60,532 bases of DNA from Acidobacteriota bacterium (lineage in GTDB: Bacteria; Acidobacteriota; Thermoanaerobaculia; Thermoanaerobaculales; Sulfomarinibacteraceae), in NCBI GenBank assembly GCA_022340775.1, contig JAJDNH010000166.1:1-60532 (forward strand), in the 5' to 3' direction. Positions 25,934-34,876 of the stretch are shown here, one piece after another (the stretch's first letter is position 1; the number at the start of each line of letters is the position of its first letter). Below the pieces are notes generated by a model. That model was given only the letters and a program-made list of their open reading frames with translations, did no database searches and was not told the origin of the DNA. The position numbers and the translations under genes were made by a program.

Positions 25934-26415
25934 GGTGCACCTCCGTCGAGCGCCGCCACGAGGCGCTGTCTCGCCCGATGTACCCGCATCTTCAAGGCCG
26001 GCAGCGAAACTCCGAGCACCGAGGCGGCGTCGCGGTAGTCCATCTCGGCAACTGCCACCAGCAGGAGCGCCTCGCGGTCTCGGCGCGACAGCCGGCTTAC
26101 AGCACCGAGCACGCGCTCGAGCTCGCTACTCTGCTCGGCCCTGAGGTGCGGCTGCGGCGCCGTGACTGGGGCAGCGTGAGCCTCGAATGGTGCCAGCAGA
26201 CGCCTCCGCACGATCGCCCGTACGGCCCTCCGGCGCGCGACTGCGAACACAAACGCCTCCGGAGACCGAGGAGCTCCTTTCCGGCGCCACCGCTGCACGA
26301 GCGCGGCCAGCGCGTCCTGGGCGGCGTCCTCCGCGAGCGCGACGTCGCGGATCAGCCCGCGGCAGTACGCAATCACTCGCGGCGACAGCTCGTGGACCAC
26401 CGACTCGATCTCCAT
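25930..26415 (-). CDS. ECF-type RNA polymerase sigma factor
   Basis: 161 aa. Region 2 (ELSPRVIAYCRGLIRDVALAEDAAQDALAALVQRWRRKG) and region 4 (LSRRDREALLLVAVAEMDYRDAASVLGVSLPALKMRVHRARQRL) are intact and short, a minimal ECF. ATG 26415 gives the usual N-terminus; a GTG at 26460 would add 15 residues. No clear Shine-Dalgarno precedes either. It is the first gene of a three-gene overlapping operon with a membrane protein and an STN protein, so it is probably held at the membrane and released by a periplasmic signal. Confidence 0.88.
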   Translation of the reverse strand: MEIESVVHELSPRVIAYCRGLIRDVALAEDAAQDALAALVQRWRRKGAPRSPEAFVFAVARRRAVRAIVRRRLLAPFEAHAAPVTAPQPHLRAEQSSELERVLGAVSRLSRRDREALLLVAVAEMDYRDAASVLGVSLPALKMRVHRARQRLVAALDGGAP

Positions 26416-26513
26416 CGCTGTCAATGTACCCGGAGTTGGCCCGCGGTCACACTTGCGCACCCTCTGGGCACCCGCACGCGTCTGCGGAATAATGCTGGAT
26501 GGGAAGGAGCCCG

Positions 26514-28226
26514 ATGGACGAAAGCGTGCGCAGGTTGCTGGCAGTTGCGCGCGGGGACGAGCCCGCCGACCTCTTGTTGGCGGGCGGAACCCTGGTCGAC
26601 GTGCTCAGCGGCGAGCTACGCCGCGCCGACGTGGCGGTCGTCGGTGACCGGATTGCGGCCGTGGGTCCCGCACGCGAGGCGCGCGAGACCGTCGATGCCG
26701 GTGGTCGCTTCCTGATGCCCGGCCTCATCGACGCCCACGTGCACCTCGAGAGCAGCCTCGTCACGCCGCTGGAGTTCGCCCGCGCCGTCGTACCCAGGGG
26801 CACGACCACCGTGATCTGCGACCCGCACGAGATCGCCAACGTGGCCGGAATGGACGGCGTGCGCTGGATCCTGGACGCGTCGGAGGACCTGCCCCTGACC
26901 GTCCTCGTGAACGCCCCGTCGTGCGTCCCCGCGAGCCACCTCGCCGGCTCCGGCGCAGCCCTCGACGCCGCCGAGCTCACCGAGCTCGGCCGTCACCCGC
27001 GCGTGCTGGGCCTGGCCGAGGTGATGAACGTGCCGGGCGCGGTCCTTGGCGACGAGACGCTGTGGGCGAAGATCGATGCGTTCCGAGGACGACCGCTCGA
27101 CGGCCACGCGCCGGGGGTGAGCGGTGGTTGGCTGCAGGCCTACGCCGCCGCGGGAATTCTCACCGACCACGAGTGCACGAGCGTGGACGAAGCTCGGGAG
27201 AAGCTGCGGCTCGGCATCAACATCCTCCTCCGGGAAGGGACCGCAGCGCGCAACCTTCTCGACCTGTTGCCCATCCTCTCGCTGCGGACGATCGATCGCT
27301 GCGCCCTGTGTACGGATGACCGTCATCCCCAAGACCTGGTCGTGCGGGGACACATCGACCACCTGGTCCGTCTCGCCGTCGGCGCCGGGCTCGAGCCCCT
27401 CGATGCTGTCCGTCTTGCAACCCGAAGCCCGGCGGGCATCTACGGCCTCCCGGACCGCGGAGCGATTGCACCAGGGCGGGTTGCGGATCTCGTCGTGTGC
27501 GACGACCTGCGCGAGCTCCGGCCTGCCGCGGTGTACGCTCGAGGGCGCCTGGCGGCACGGGCAGGCGAGCCGGCGGGAGCCTGGCCGGAGGCCGCCGAGT
27601 CGCCCCGTCTCGGCGCCCTCACGGTGAACACAGACCGTCTCGACCTCGAGATCCGGGGCCCCGACCGTCCCGTCCGCGTCATCGATGCCACGCCCGGTCA
27701 GCTGGTCACCGCCTGCGCGGCGCGTCAAATGCCGTGGCGGGATGGCCTGCTGGTGCCCGACCCCGAGGCGAGGGTCGCCAAGCTGGCCGTGATCGAGCGC
27801 CACCGGGGCAGCGGAAACATCGGCCTCGGCTTCGTGCGCGGCCTCGATCTCTCACGGGGTGCGATCGGCGGCACCGTCGCCCACGATCATCACAACCTGG
27901 TGGTGGCGGGAATGGACGACGAGAGCATGGCTACCGTTGTCCGGGCCCTGGCCGCGGCCGGCGGTGGGCTCGCTGCTGCCGTAGGGACCCGCGTGCTCGC
28001 ACTCCTCCCCCTGCCGGTCGGCGGCCTGATGACCGACCGGCCGCTGGCCGAGGTGTGCCAAGAGCTGGGCCACCTGTTCGCCGCCGCGCGCGAGCTTGGA
28101 AGCTCTCTCGAGGATCCGTTCATGCTTCTCAGCTTCCTCGCCCTGGAAGTCATCCCCGAGCTGAAGCTCACCGACCGTGGGCTCGTGGATGTCACCCGGT
28201 TCGAGATCGTGCCGCTGTACGCTTGA
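26514..28226 (+). CDS. ade: Adenine deaminase
   Basis: 570 aa, the usual length. Metal-dependent amidohydrolase: N-terminal beta barrel part (LLAGGTLVDVLSGELRRADVAVVGDRIAAVG), DAHVHLESSLVTP with the metal-binding His pair, CDPHEIANV, VMNVPG, TDDRHP, then the C-terminal adenine-deaminase domain (GGTVAHDHHNLVVAGM). It converts adenine to hypoxanthine and ammonia in purine salvage. ATG 26514 has GGAAGGAG six bases upstream; ATG 26499 is less likely. The divergent ECF operon starts about 100 bp away. The next gene follows 16 bp downstream. Confidence 0.95.
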   Translation: MDESVRRLLAVARGDEPADLLLAGGTLVDVLSGELRRADVAVVGDRIAAVGPAREARETVDAGGRFLMPGLIDAHVHLESSLVTPLEFARAVVPRGTTTVICDPHEIANVAGMDGVRWILDASEDLPLTVLVNAPSCVPASHLAGSGAALDAAELTELGRHPRVLGLAEVMNVPGAVLGDETLWAKIDAFRGRPLDGHAPGVSGGWLQAYAAAGILTDHECTSVDEAREKLRLGINILLREGTAARNLLDLLPILSLRTIDRCALCTDDRHPQDLVVRGHIDHLVRLAVGAGLEPLDAVRLATRSPAGIYGLPDRGAIAPGRVADLVVCDDLRELRPAAVYARGRLAARAGEPAGAWPEAAESPRLGALTVNTDRLDLEIRGPDRPVRVIDATPGQLVTACAARQMPWRDGLLVPDPEARVAKLAVIERHRGSGNIGLGFVRGLDLSRGAIGGTVAHDHHNLVVAGMDDESMATVVRALAAAGGGLAAAVGTRVLALLPLPVGGLMTDRPLAEVCQELGHLFAAARELGSSLEDPFMLLSFLALEVIPELKLTDRGLVDVTRFEIVPLYA

Positions 28227-28242
28227 GGGAACCGGAGGTCTG

Positions 28243-28803
28243 ATGGCCCGTCACGTCTGTCCGTGGTGGCTCGGATACTGGCTGGTCAACCCGTTGCGAC
28301 GCCTGCTCGAAAACCCGCGCGAGATTCTCCAGTCGTTCGTACGCGAGGGGATGACCGTGCTCGAGCCGGGCTGCGGCATGGGCTTCTTCACTCTCGACCT
28401 GGCGCGCCTGGTCGGGCCGTCCGGCCTGGTGGTCGCCGTTGACCTGCAGGAGCGCATGCTGGCGGGCCTGCGACGCCGTGCCGCACGGGCCGGGCTGCTT
28501 CAGCGCATCGACATCCGTAAGGCCGGTCCCGAAGGCCTGTGCATCGGTGACTTGGAGAATCGCGTTGACCTCGCGTGCCTGCTTCACATGGTCCACGAGG
28601 TGCCGGACCAGGCGGCGTTCTTCGCCGAGATCTCTGCGGCCCTCAGGCCGGGAGGGCGTCTCCTCATCGTCGAGCCGAAAGGACACGTCTCGCAGCCGGC
28701 CTTTGAGGATTCGCTCGCGATGGCTGCCCAGCAGGGGCTGATCGCTGTGGATGCTCCAGCGCTGCGCAGCGGCAGGGCGGCGGTCCTGATCCGAGCGGGG
28801 TAG
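28243..28803 (+). CDS. Class I SAM-dependent methyltransferase
   Basis: 186 aa. Glycine motif I is VLEPGCGMGFFT, motif II VVAVDLQERML, then LENRVDLACLLHMVHEVPD and the late LRPGGRLLIVEPKGHVS. It resembles UbiE/Methyltransf_11 proteins that methylate small molecules. The N-terminal CPWWLGYWLVNPLRRL is found in a family of such enzymes in anaerobes. GGAGG six bases before ATG 28243. It lies 16 bp after adenine deaminase, so probably on the same mRNA; the metabolic link, if any, is unclear. Confidence 0.88.
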   Translation: MARHVCPWWLGYWLVNPLRRLLENPREILQSFVREGMTVLEPGCGMGFFTLDLARLVGPSGLVVAVDLQERMLAGLRRRAARAGLLQRIDIRKAGPEGLCIGDLENRVDLACLLHMVHEVPDQAAFFAEISAALRPGGRLLIVEPKGHVSQPAFEDSLAMAAQQGLIAVDAPALRSGRAAVLIRAG

Positions 28804-28972
28804 GAGCACCTGCATCCGCGAAGAGGCGCGGGTTAACCTCACCTTCAGCCGACGTTCGCACCAGCTTCAGAACTCGTGGGCATCGTGACCTCGCAAGCGA
28901 CGCCCGCGCAGGCACAGCTGCGTTCATGATACTGTCGCAGGCTCAGGGACCATGTCACCGGAGGGTCGGACG

Positions 28973-30676
28973 ATGTCTCGCATCACGCCTCGCGATGCCC
29001 TCATCTTCCTCCTCTCGGCAGTCTTCACGGCGGGACTGACGTTCGCCACGGTGGAGTTGCCGCGGGTGGCGGACAGCTTCCTGCAGGAGACAGTCCAGAC
29101 CCCCGGCTTCGACTCTCACGCCGACCGTGTCAGCCATCTGAAGACCGAGCTCTTCATCGCTCACTTCCACGTCAGAGCTCTCGGATACGGCTGCTTTGCG
29201 GCCATGGTCTTGCTCGTGGTTGCAGGCTTCGCCACCCGGCGAGCAGGGCTCGCGGCGGCGGGAGGCCTGGCCTTCATCCTGCCGCTGTTCGCCCAGTTCG
29301 CCGGCGTGATGTTCTTCCTGGCCGGGCTCGGCCTGCTCAACGTCGTCTGGCTGCCGGTGCTCGACCTGTCGCTGGAGCTGTCCCGTCTGGGTCTCGTGAT
29401 CCGGGTCCCGTACGACCTGCTCAGACGGCTGCTCGGCACTCTCGGTGTCAACGGCTATTGGCCGGTCGTCCTGATCCTCGTCTCCTCCGGGCTCCTGATC
29501 TTCTTCCTCGGGACGTTCGCCTGGCTCTCGGCCCGTGTCCGTGGGCTGCCGATCGCCGAGCGGTCGGTGTACCGGTTCTCCCGTCACCCCCAGTACCTGG
29601 GTTGGATCGTGTGGAGCTACGGCCTCTACCTGCTGTTGGAGCGCGGGATGTACCCGAGGCGCTCATGGGGAATCAGCGCGTCGCTCCCGTGGCTGCTGTC
29701 GACCATGGTCATCCTCGCCGTCGCGATGTTGGAGGAGCTGCAGATGAGGCGGCATCACCCGGAGGCGTACGAGCGGTACCGTCGCTCGGCTCCGTTCCTC
29801 CTGCCCTTCCCGGCCTGGATCGGGAGGCTGATCGCGCTGCCCTGCCGAGTGCTCTTCGGTCGGGACCGCCCCGAACGCAGGCGTGAGGTGGCGGCGGTGG
29901 TGTCGCTGTACACGGCGCTTCTCATGACGGCCTCGATCCTGCTCTACGGCGGCGGCGCGGGGGCCATCGCCGCGCACGTCCTCCCGTCCCGGTGGCTGTC
30001 CGCGAGGGCTCAGAGCCTGGCCGTCGAAATCCGGCGGGAGCAGGACCCGCGGCGCAGGTGGTCGCTCGCCGATCGGCTCGCACGGTCGGGCGCCACGGGA
30101 GTCCGGCCGATGCTGAGCCTGCTCGCCGACGAGAGCCCCGAGCTGCGCGTGCTGGCCGCTAGGCGAGCCGGACGGATGCACTCCGAGAGCACCCTGCGCG
30201 CGCTCCAGACGGCGCTCGCCGACCCGGTGGCCGACGTCCGCTACTGGGCCCTGCGCAGCCTCTCGGAGGTCTGCAGTCAGGAGTGCATCGGTCCGGTCGA
30301 GACTCTTCTCCACGACCCCGAGGTGCACATCCGCGTCACGGCCATGACGCTGCTGGCCGACCTCGGCTCCCCCGCGATGGGCGGCACGGCTACCGAGCTT
30401 CTCTCCAGCCCCCATGCGTGGCAGCGCGCGGCAGCGGCGGATGCCCTGGGGGCTCTTGGCGCTCCGCCGGCCGTGACGATGCTTGCGACAAGGCTCGACG
30501 ATCCCGAGCCGGCGGTGCGACGGTCGGCAGTGCTCGCACTGCTGCGCGTCGGTACCGGGGAGGCCGCCGCAGCCCTTCAGCCAGCCACCCGCGACGACGA
30601 CTGGGAAGTACGTCTGTACGCCGCCGAGGCACTGCGGCGTATCCCCGTGCCGCAGCGGGCCTCGGCCCCCAGGTAA
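28973..30676 (+). CDS. Isoprenylcysteine/phospholipid methyltransferase-like membrane protein fused to HEAT repeats
   Basis: 567 aa. The N-terminal half has six or seven membrane helices. It ends in the ICMT/PEMT signature: YRFSRHPQYLGW, then LEELQMRRHHPEAYERYRRSAPFLLPFP, which forms the SAM-binding site of that family. After a further membrane helix (ALLMTASILLYGGGAGAIAA), about 200 residues form HEAT-like repeats (VRPMLSLLADESPELRVLAARRAG, LQTALADPVADVRYWALRSLSE and so on). HEAT repeats bind other proteins. ATG 28973 has GGAGGG eight bases upstream. The fusion is unusual; substrate (lipid, isoprenoid or protein) unknown. Confidence 0.8.
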   Translation: MSRITPRDALIFLLSAVFTAGLTFATVELPRVADSFLQETVQTPGFDSHADRVSHLKTELFIAHFHVRALGYGCFAAMVLLVVAGFATRRAGLAAAGGLAFILPLFAQFAGVMFFLAGLGLLNVVWLPVLDLSLELSRLGLVIRVPYDLLRRLLGTLGVNGYWPVVLILVSSGLLIFFLGTFAWLSARVRGLPIAERSVYRFSRHPQYLGWIVWSYGLYLLLERGMYPRRSWGISASLPWLLSTMVILAVAMLEELQMRRHHPEAYERYRRSAPFLLPFPAWIGRLIALPCRVLFGRDRPERRREVAAVVSLYTALLMTASILLYGGGAGAIAAHVLPSRWLSARAQSLAVEIRREQDPRRRWSLADRLARSGATGVRPMLSLLADESPELRVLAARRAGRMHSESTLRALQTALADPVADVRYWALRSLSEVCSQECIGPVETLLHDPEVHIRVTAMTLLADLGSPAMGGTATELLSSPHAWQRAAAADALGALGAPPAVTMLATRLDDPEPAVRRSAVLALLRVGTGEAAAALQPATRDDDWEVRLYAAEALRRIPVPQRASAPR

Positions 30677-30742
30677 ACCTTCCGCGGTGAGCCCGTATCT
30701 CTCATGAGTGTAAACCCAACCCACCCAGTAAAGGAGGCCGCC

Positions 30743-31801
30743 ATGTTATGGAGACCGTCAGGCGCCTGCAGGTCTCGCCGGCTCGCGTCTCTCACTGCAC
30801 GAGAGGCCGTCCAATGTGGGCTCGCCGTGCTCGTTCTCACCAGTCTCGCCTGTACACCCGCTAGAGAAAGGCCGGCAGCTGCGCCCCAGGCCCCGCGCGG
30901 CGCCTGGCTGGGGCAGGAAACGCCCGGCGCCACACCGGTTCAGTTCGCGCCCGGCATCGTCGACACCGATCTCAACCAGCGCGACACGGCGTGGACACCC
31001 GACGGTCGCGAGCTCTACTACTCGTTGGCCAACGGCAGCGCAGGAACGATCGTGCGCCTGCGCCAACTGGCCGACGGCTCGTGGTCGCTCCCCGAGATCC
31101 CGTCCTTCTTGGAAGGTGAGCCCGCCCTCGAGCCGTTTGTCACCCCGGACGGCCGTTGGTTCTACTTTGCCTCTCCGCGCCCGCTCCCGGGGGAAACCGA
31201 GGCGGGCGACTGGAACCTGTGGCGCGCCCCCCGCCGTGACGATGACTGGGGCCAGCCGGCGCCACTGCCGGCCTCGATCAACGCCGCTGGCGACGAGTTC
31301 TACCCCACCCTGACTCGCGGCGGGGACCTGGTGTTCACGGCCAAGCGGGAAGACAGCCTCGGTGGCGAGGACCTCTATCTCGCCCGCGCCGACGGCGACG
31401 GGTTCGCCGCACCCGAGAACCTCGGCCCGCAGATCAACAGCCGTGGCCCCGAGTTCAACGCCCTGATCGAGCCGGAAGGTCGCTGGATCCTGTTCGGCTC
31501 GGCGCGACCGGGAGACGCCGGAGGCGGCGACCTCTACATCAGCTTCGCCACCGACGAGGGCGGCTGGACCCCTGCGAGGGCACTGCCCGAACCCCTCAAC
31601 TCTCCTGCGCTGGACTACTGCCCGGCGCTCTCGCCAGATGGCTCACAGCTCTTCTTCACCAGCCGCCGGATCCCGGCCGGCACGCCGAGGCCGACGACTT
31701 ACCGCGCGCTGGTGGCGCAGCTCCACACCGCAGCCAACGGCAGCAACAACCTGTGGTGGGTGGATGCCGGGGTTCTCGCGAAACTGCGCCCCGCAACGTG
31801 A
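30743..31801 (+). CDS. PD40-type beta-propeller lipoprotein
   Basis: 352 aa. A signal with the lipobox LTSLAC (Cys about 37) is followed by a WD40-like PD40 propeller. Repeats carry the pattern WTPDGRELYYS, VTPDGRWFYFAS, LTRGGDLVFTAKR, IEPEGRWILFGSARP and LSPDGSQLFFTSRR. This is the propeller type seen in TolB-like and outer-membrane-linked proteins. ATG 30743 was chosen because AAAGGAGG lies six bases upstream; an upstream ATG at 30704 would add 13 residues. It is likely anchored in the envelope, binding partners or glycans; no enzyme residues are seen. Confidence 0.85.
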   Translation: MLWRPSGACRSRRLASLTAREAVQCGLAVLVLTSLACTPARERPAAAPQAPRGAWLGQETPGATPVQFAPGIVDTDLNQRDTAWTPDGRELYYSLANGSAGTIVRLRQLADGSWSLPEIPSFLEGEPALEPFVTPDGRWFYFASPRPLPGETEAGDWNLWRAPRRDDDWGQPAPLPASINAAGDEFYPTLTRGGDLVFTAKREDSLGGEDLYLARADGDGFAAPENLGPQINSRGPEFNALIEPEGRWILFGSARPGDAGGGDLYISFATDEGGWTPARALPEPLNSPALDYCPALSPDGSQLFFTSRRIPAGTPRPTTYRALVAQLHTAANGSNNLWWVDAGVLAKLRPAT

Positions 31802-31866
31802 CGACGGACGCGGGCAGCGGTAGGATCGTTTCCTGAGATCCCTGTAGGGCCCAGAAGGAGGGGGGC

Positions 31867-32343
31867 ATGAAGAAGACCATCCGGTTCCGGCTGAACGGAA
31901 AGCCCACGACGCTGGAAACCGACGGTGATCGGACGCTGCTGTGGGTGCTGCGGACCGATCTCGGGCTCACCGGCACCAAGTATGGGTGTGGCGAGGCCAT
32001 CTGCGGAGCATGCACGGTGGTGGTCAACGGCGAGGCAGTGCGCTCCTGCAGCGTACCGGTCTCATCGGTCGACGGCGCCGAGGTCGTCACTATCGAGGGT
32101 CTGACCCGTGGCGGCAAGCTCCACCCGCTGCAGGAGGCGTTCATCGAGCACGGCGGCTTCCAGTGCGGCTACTGCACGCCAGGGATGATCATGAATGCCT
32201 ACGCCTTCCTGCGCGCGCATCCCAAGGCATCGCGGGAGGAGATCGTCAAGGGCATGGAGGACAACCTGTGCCGCTGCGGGGCCCACCAACGGATCATCGC
32301 CGCGATCGAGGAGGTAGCGCACGGGGCCGGAGGTGCGTCATGA
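31867..32343 (+). CDS. (2Fe-2S) small subunit of an IorA-like molybdopterin oxidoreductase
   Basis: 158 aa. Two iron-sulfur clusters are encoded: the plant-type site YGCGEAICGACTV with a later Cys, and the helical site CGYCTPG...CRCG. It passes electrons from the molybdenum cofactor of the partner subunit at 32340 to an acceptor. The stop overlaps the start of the large subunit (ATGA at 32340-32343). AAGGAGGGGGG precedes ATG 31867. The pair matches isoquinoline 1-oxidoreductase or aldehyde-dehydrogenase-like enzymes; the substrate is open. Confidence 0.93.
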   Translation: MKKTIRFRLNGKPTTLETDGDRTLLWVLRTDLGLTGTKYGCGEAICGACTVVVNGEAVRSCSVPVSSVDGAEVVTIEGLTRGGKLHPLQEAFIEHGGFQCGYCTPGMIMNAYAFLRAHPKASREEIVKGMEDNLCRCGAHQRIIAAIEEVAHGAGGAS

Positions 32344-34472
32344 CCCAACGACACGGCATTGACCGCCGCCAGTTCGTCAAGCTCGTGGGCGGTGGGGTGG
32401 TGGTCCTGGTGACTACCAAGCCGTCCGCTCTCCTCGCCCAGCGGCGTCGGCTCTACCCGGAGGACCTCAACGCCTACCTGCGGATCGCCGAGGACGGCCG
32501 GGTGACGGTGTTCACGGGCAAGATCGAGATGGGCCAGGGAGTCATGACCTCGCAGCCGCAGATGGTGGCTGAGGAGCTGCGCGTGGCCTTCGACGCGGTG
32601 GAGATCGTGATGGGCGACACCGCCCGCTGCCCGTGGGACATGGGTACGTTCGGCTCGCTGACGACGCGCATGTTCGGGCCGGTGCTGCGCGCGGCAGCGG
32701 CCGAGGCACGGGCCGTGATGCTGCGGCTCGCCGCCGAGAAGCTGGGCGTGCCGCGCTCCAAGCTGGTGGTCGAGAACGGCGTCGTGTCGGTCACCGGCCA
32801 ACCTACACGCAAGGTCACCTACGGCGAGCTCGCCAAGGGCAGGCGAATCCTGCGCACGGTGGACGACAAGGCGGTGCTGCGCAAGGCGTCCGAGTTCACC
32901 GTCATGGGGACCTCGCCTCTGCGCCTCGACGGGCACGACAAGGTGAGCGGCGCGGGCCACTACGCCGGCGACGTACGGCTGCCCGGAATGCTGTACGCCC
33001 GCATCCTGCGCCCGCCGGCACACGGCGCCAAGCTGACCAAGCTGGACACCTCGGCGGCCGCCAAGATCCCCGGGGTGACCGTGGTCAACAAGAAGGATCT
33101 GGTGGCGGTGCTGCACGCTGATCCCGAGACCGCTGACCAGGCACTCTCGCGCGTCAAGGCGTCGTGGGACAAGCCGCAGCCGCCGTTCGACACCGAGACC
33201 GTGTTCGACCACCTGGTGAAGGTGGCCGGGAAAGGCGAGGTGACCAGCTCCCGTGGCGATGTCGCGGCAGCTCGCACCGCCGCCGTCCATGTCTTCGAGT
33301 CGACGTTCCACAAGGGTTACGTGGCGCACGCGCCGATAGAGCCGCACACTACGATCGCCGACGTCAAGAGCGGCAAGGCGACGGTGTGGGCGTCAACCCA
33401 GACCCCGTTCCCGACCCGCGACCGCTTGGCCGAGGAGCTGGGCCTCGATCCCAAGAACGTCCGCGTGATCACGCCCTACGTCGGCGGCGGTTTCGGCGGC
33501 AAGAGCGCCGGCCTGCAGACGTCTGAGGCCGCCAAGCTATCGCAGATCACCGGCAAGCCGGTGCAGGTCAGGTTCAGCCGCGCGGAGGAGTTCTTCTACG
33601 ACACCTTTGATCCGGCGGCGGTCGTCAAGCTGGTCTCGGGGCTTGACGCGAATGGCAAGGTCTCGCTGTGGGACTACCACGTGATCGCGGCGGGCGATCG
33701 CGGGGCGGCAGTGTTCTACGACATTCCCAATGTGTCGATCAGCGTTGCCGGTGGTTGGCACGGCCGCGGCAGGGACCTGCACCTGTTCGGCATCGGTCCG
33801 TGGCGGGCCCCGGGCGCCAACATGAACGTCTTCGCCAAGGAATCGCAGATCGACATCATGGCCGCTGCGGCGAGAATTGACCCGGTGGAGCTGAGGCTGC
33901 GCAACCTGACCGACGAGCGCATGCGGCGGGTGCTGCAGGCGGCCGCCAAGGCGTACGGTTGGAAACCGCGCGTAGCGCCCGCGGGCAAGGGGCGCGGGCG
34001 CGGCGTCGCGTGCGGGATCGATGCCGGTACCTACGTGACGCTGATGGCCGACGTCACGGTGGACCTCGAAAAGGGAACGGTGCACGTCGACCGCGTGGTG
34101 GCGGCCCAGGACATGGGAATCATCGTCAACCCCACCGGCGCCAAGATGCAGATGGAGGGGTGCGTCACACAGGGGCTCGGCTACTGCCTGTCCGAGGAGC
34201 TGCGCTTTACCGGCGGCGAGATCCTCGACCGCAACTTCGACACCTACCTCCTGCCCCGGTTCTCGGCGGTTCCGAAGATCGAAACCGTCCTGGTGCGAAA
34301 CGACGAGCTGGATCCTCAGGGCGGCGGCGAACCTGCGATCGTGCCGATGGGTGCAGTCATCGCCAACGCCGTCTTCGACGCCACCGGGTTGCGCTTCTAC
34401 CGCCTGCCGATGACGCCCGAGCGCGTGCGCGCCGCCCTGGCGAAGAAGGGAGCGACCGCAGCCGCGACATAG
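32340..34472 (+). CDS. Molybdopterin-binding large subunit, IorB-like
   Basis: 710 aa. The N-terminus carries a Tat-like signal (DRRQFVKLVGGGVVVLV), so the folded enzyme is exported with its cofactor. The domain order of IorB proteins follows: LYPEDLNAYLRIAEDGRVTVFTGKIEMGQG, a second barrel, PYVGGGFGGKS, GPWRAPGANMN and a late GGGEPAIVPMG with the presumed catalytic Glu. There is no FAD subunit and no cytochrome c gene beside it, so electrons leave by an unlinked acceptor. The small subunit has no Tat signal and would be carried along. Substrate unknown (aldehydes or N-heterocycles in the family). Confidence 0.92.
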   Translation: MTQRHGIDRRQFVKLVGGGVVVLVTTKPSALLAQRRRLYPEDLNAYLRIAEDGRVTVFTGKIEMGQGVMTSQPQMVAEELRVAFDAVEIVMGDTARCPWDMGTFGSLTTRMFGPVLRAAAAEARAVMLRLAAEKLGVPRSKLVVENGVVSVTGQPTRKVTYGELAKGRRILRTVDDKAVLRKASEFTVMGTSPLRLDGHDKVSGAGHYAGDVRLPGMLYARILRPPAHGAKLTKLDTSAAAKIPGVTVVNKKDLVAVLHADPETADQALSRVKASWDKPQPPFDTETVFDHLVKVAGKGEVTSSRGDVAAARTAAVHVFESTFHKGYVAHAPIEPHTTIADVKSGKATVWASTQTPFPTRDRLAEELGLDPKNVRVITPYVGGGFGGKSAGLQTSEAAKLSQITGKPVQVRFSRAEEFFYDTFDPAAVVKLVSGLDANGKVSLWDYHVIAAGDRGAAVFYDIPNVSISVAGGWHGRGRDLHLFGIGPWRAPGANMNVFAKESQIDIMAAAARIDPVELRLRNLTDERMRRVLQAAAKAYGWKPRVAPAGKGRGRGVACGIDAGTYVTLMADVTVDLEKGTVHVDRVVAAQDMGIIVNPTGAKMQMEGCVTQGLGYCLSEELRFTGGEILDRNFDTYLLPRFSAVPKIETVLVRNDELDPQGGGEPAIVPMGAVIANAVFDATGLRFYRLPMTPERVRAALAKKGATAAAT

Positions 34473-34571
34473 TCTCTGGAGTAGACCGGCGCTTCTGCCT
34501 GTTTCCTCCATCGGGCCCGTCCGCTCGGGGGCGGCGGTCCGAATACGACTCGCGCAGACTGGAGGGACATC

Positions 34572-34781
34572 ATGAAGACGAACATGGGAGCGGCCGATCG
34601 CATCATCCGGCTTCTGATCGTGGCGGTGGTGATCGTGCTGTACTTCACTGGAACCATCCACGGCACCCTCGCCATCGTCCTCGGCATCATCGCCGCGATC
34701 TTCCTCATCACCAGCCTGGTGGGGTTCTGTCCGGCCTATGTGCCGCTCGGCATCTCCACCGGCAAGAAGAAGCAGACCTGA
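34572..34781 (+). CDS. DUF2892-like inner-membrane protein
   Basis: 69 aa with two hydrophobic helices (LLIVAVVIVLYFTGTI, LAIVLGIIAAIFLITSLVG) and the short end FCPAYVPLGISTGKKK. MKTNMGAADRIIRL and FCPAY.P.G are the DUF2892/YgaP-membrane signature, also found fused to rhodanese. GGAGGG precedes ATG 34572. Small membrane protein of unknown role. Confidence 0.88.
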   Translation: MKTNMGAADRIIRLLIVAVVIVLYFTGTIHGTLAIVLGIIAAIFLITSLVGFCPAYVPLGISTGKKKQT

Positions 34782-34876
34782 GGACGTGCGCGCGGTCGTC
34801 CGCGCCCCGCGCCGGCTGGTCGAGCCCCCTGGTCGCCAACCGTGACCGCTGCACGCCTTCGTCAGGGAGGCCCGTA

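Noticed and set aside
26415-26460. Longer N-terminus for the second ECF sigma factor (GTG at 26460)
   Set aside because: The extra 15 residues (RKCDRGPTPG...) are unlike ECF N-termini and no Shine-Dalgarno supports them.
28804-28972. Possible tRNA or small RNA in the gap before the ICMT-HEAT gene
   Set aside because: No cloverleaf, T-loop motif or acceptor pairing could be drawn.
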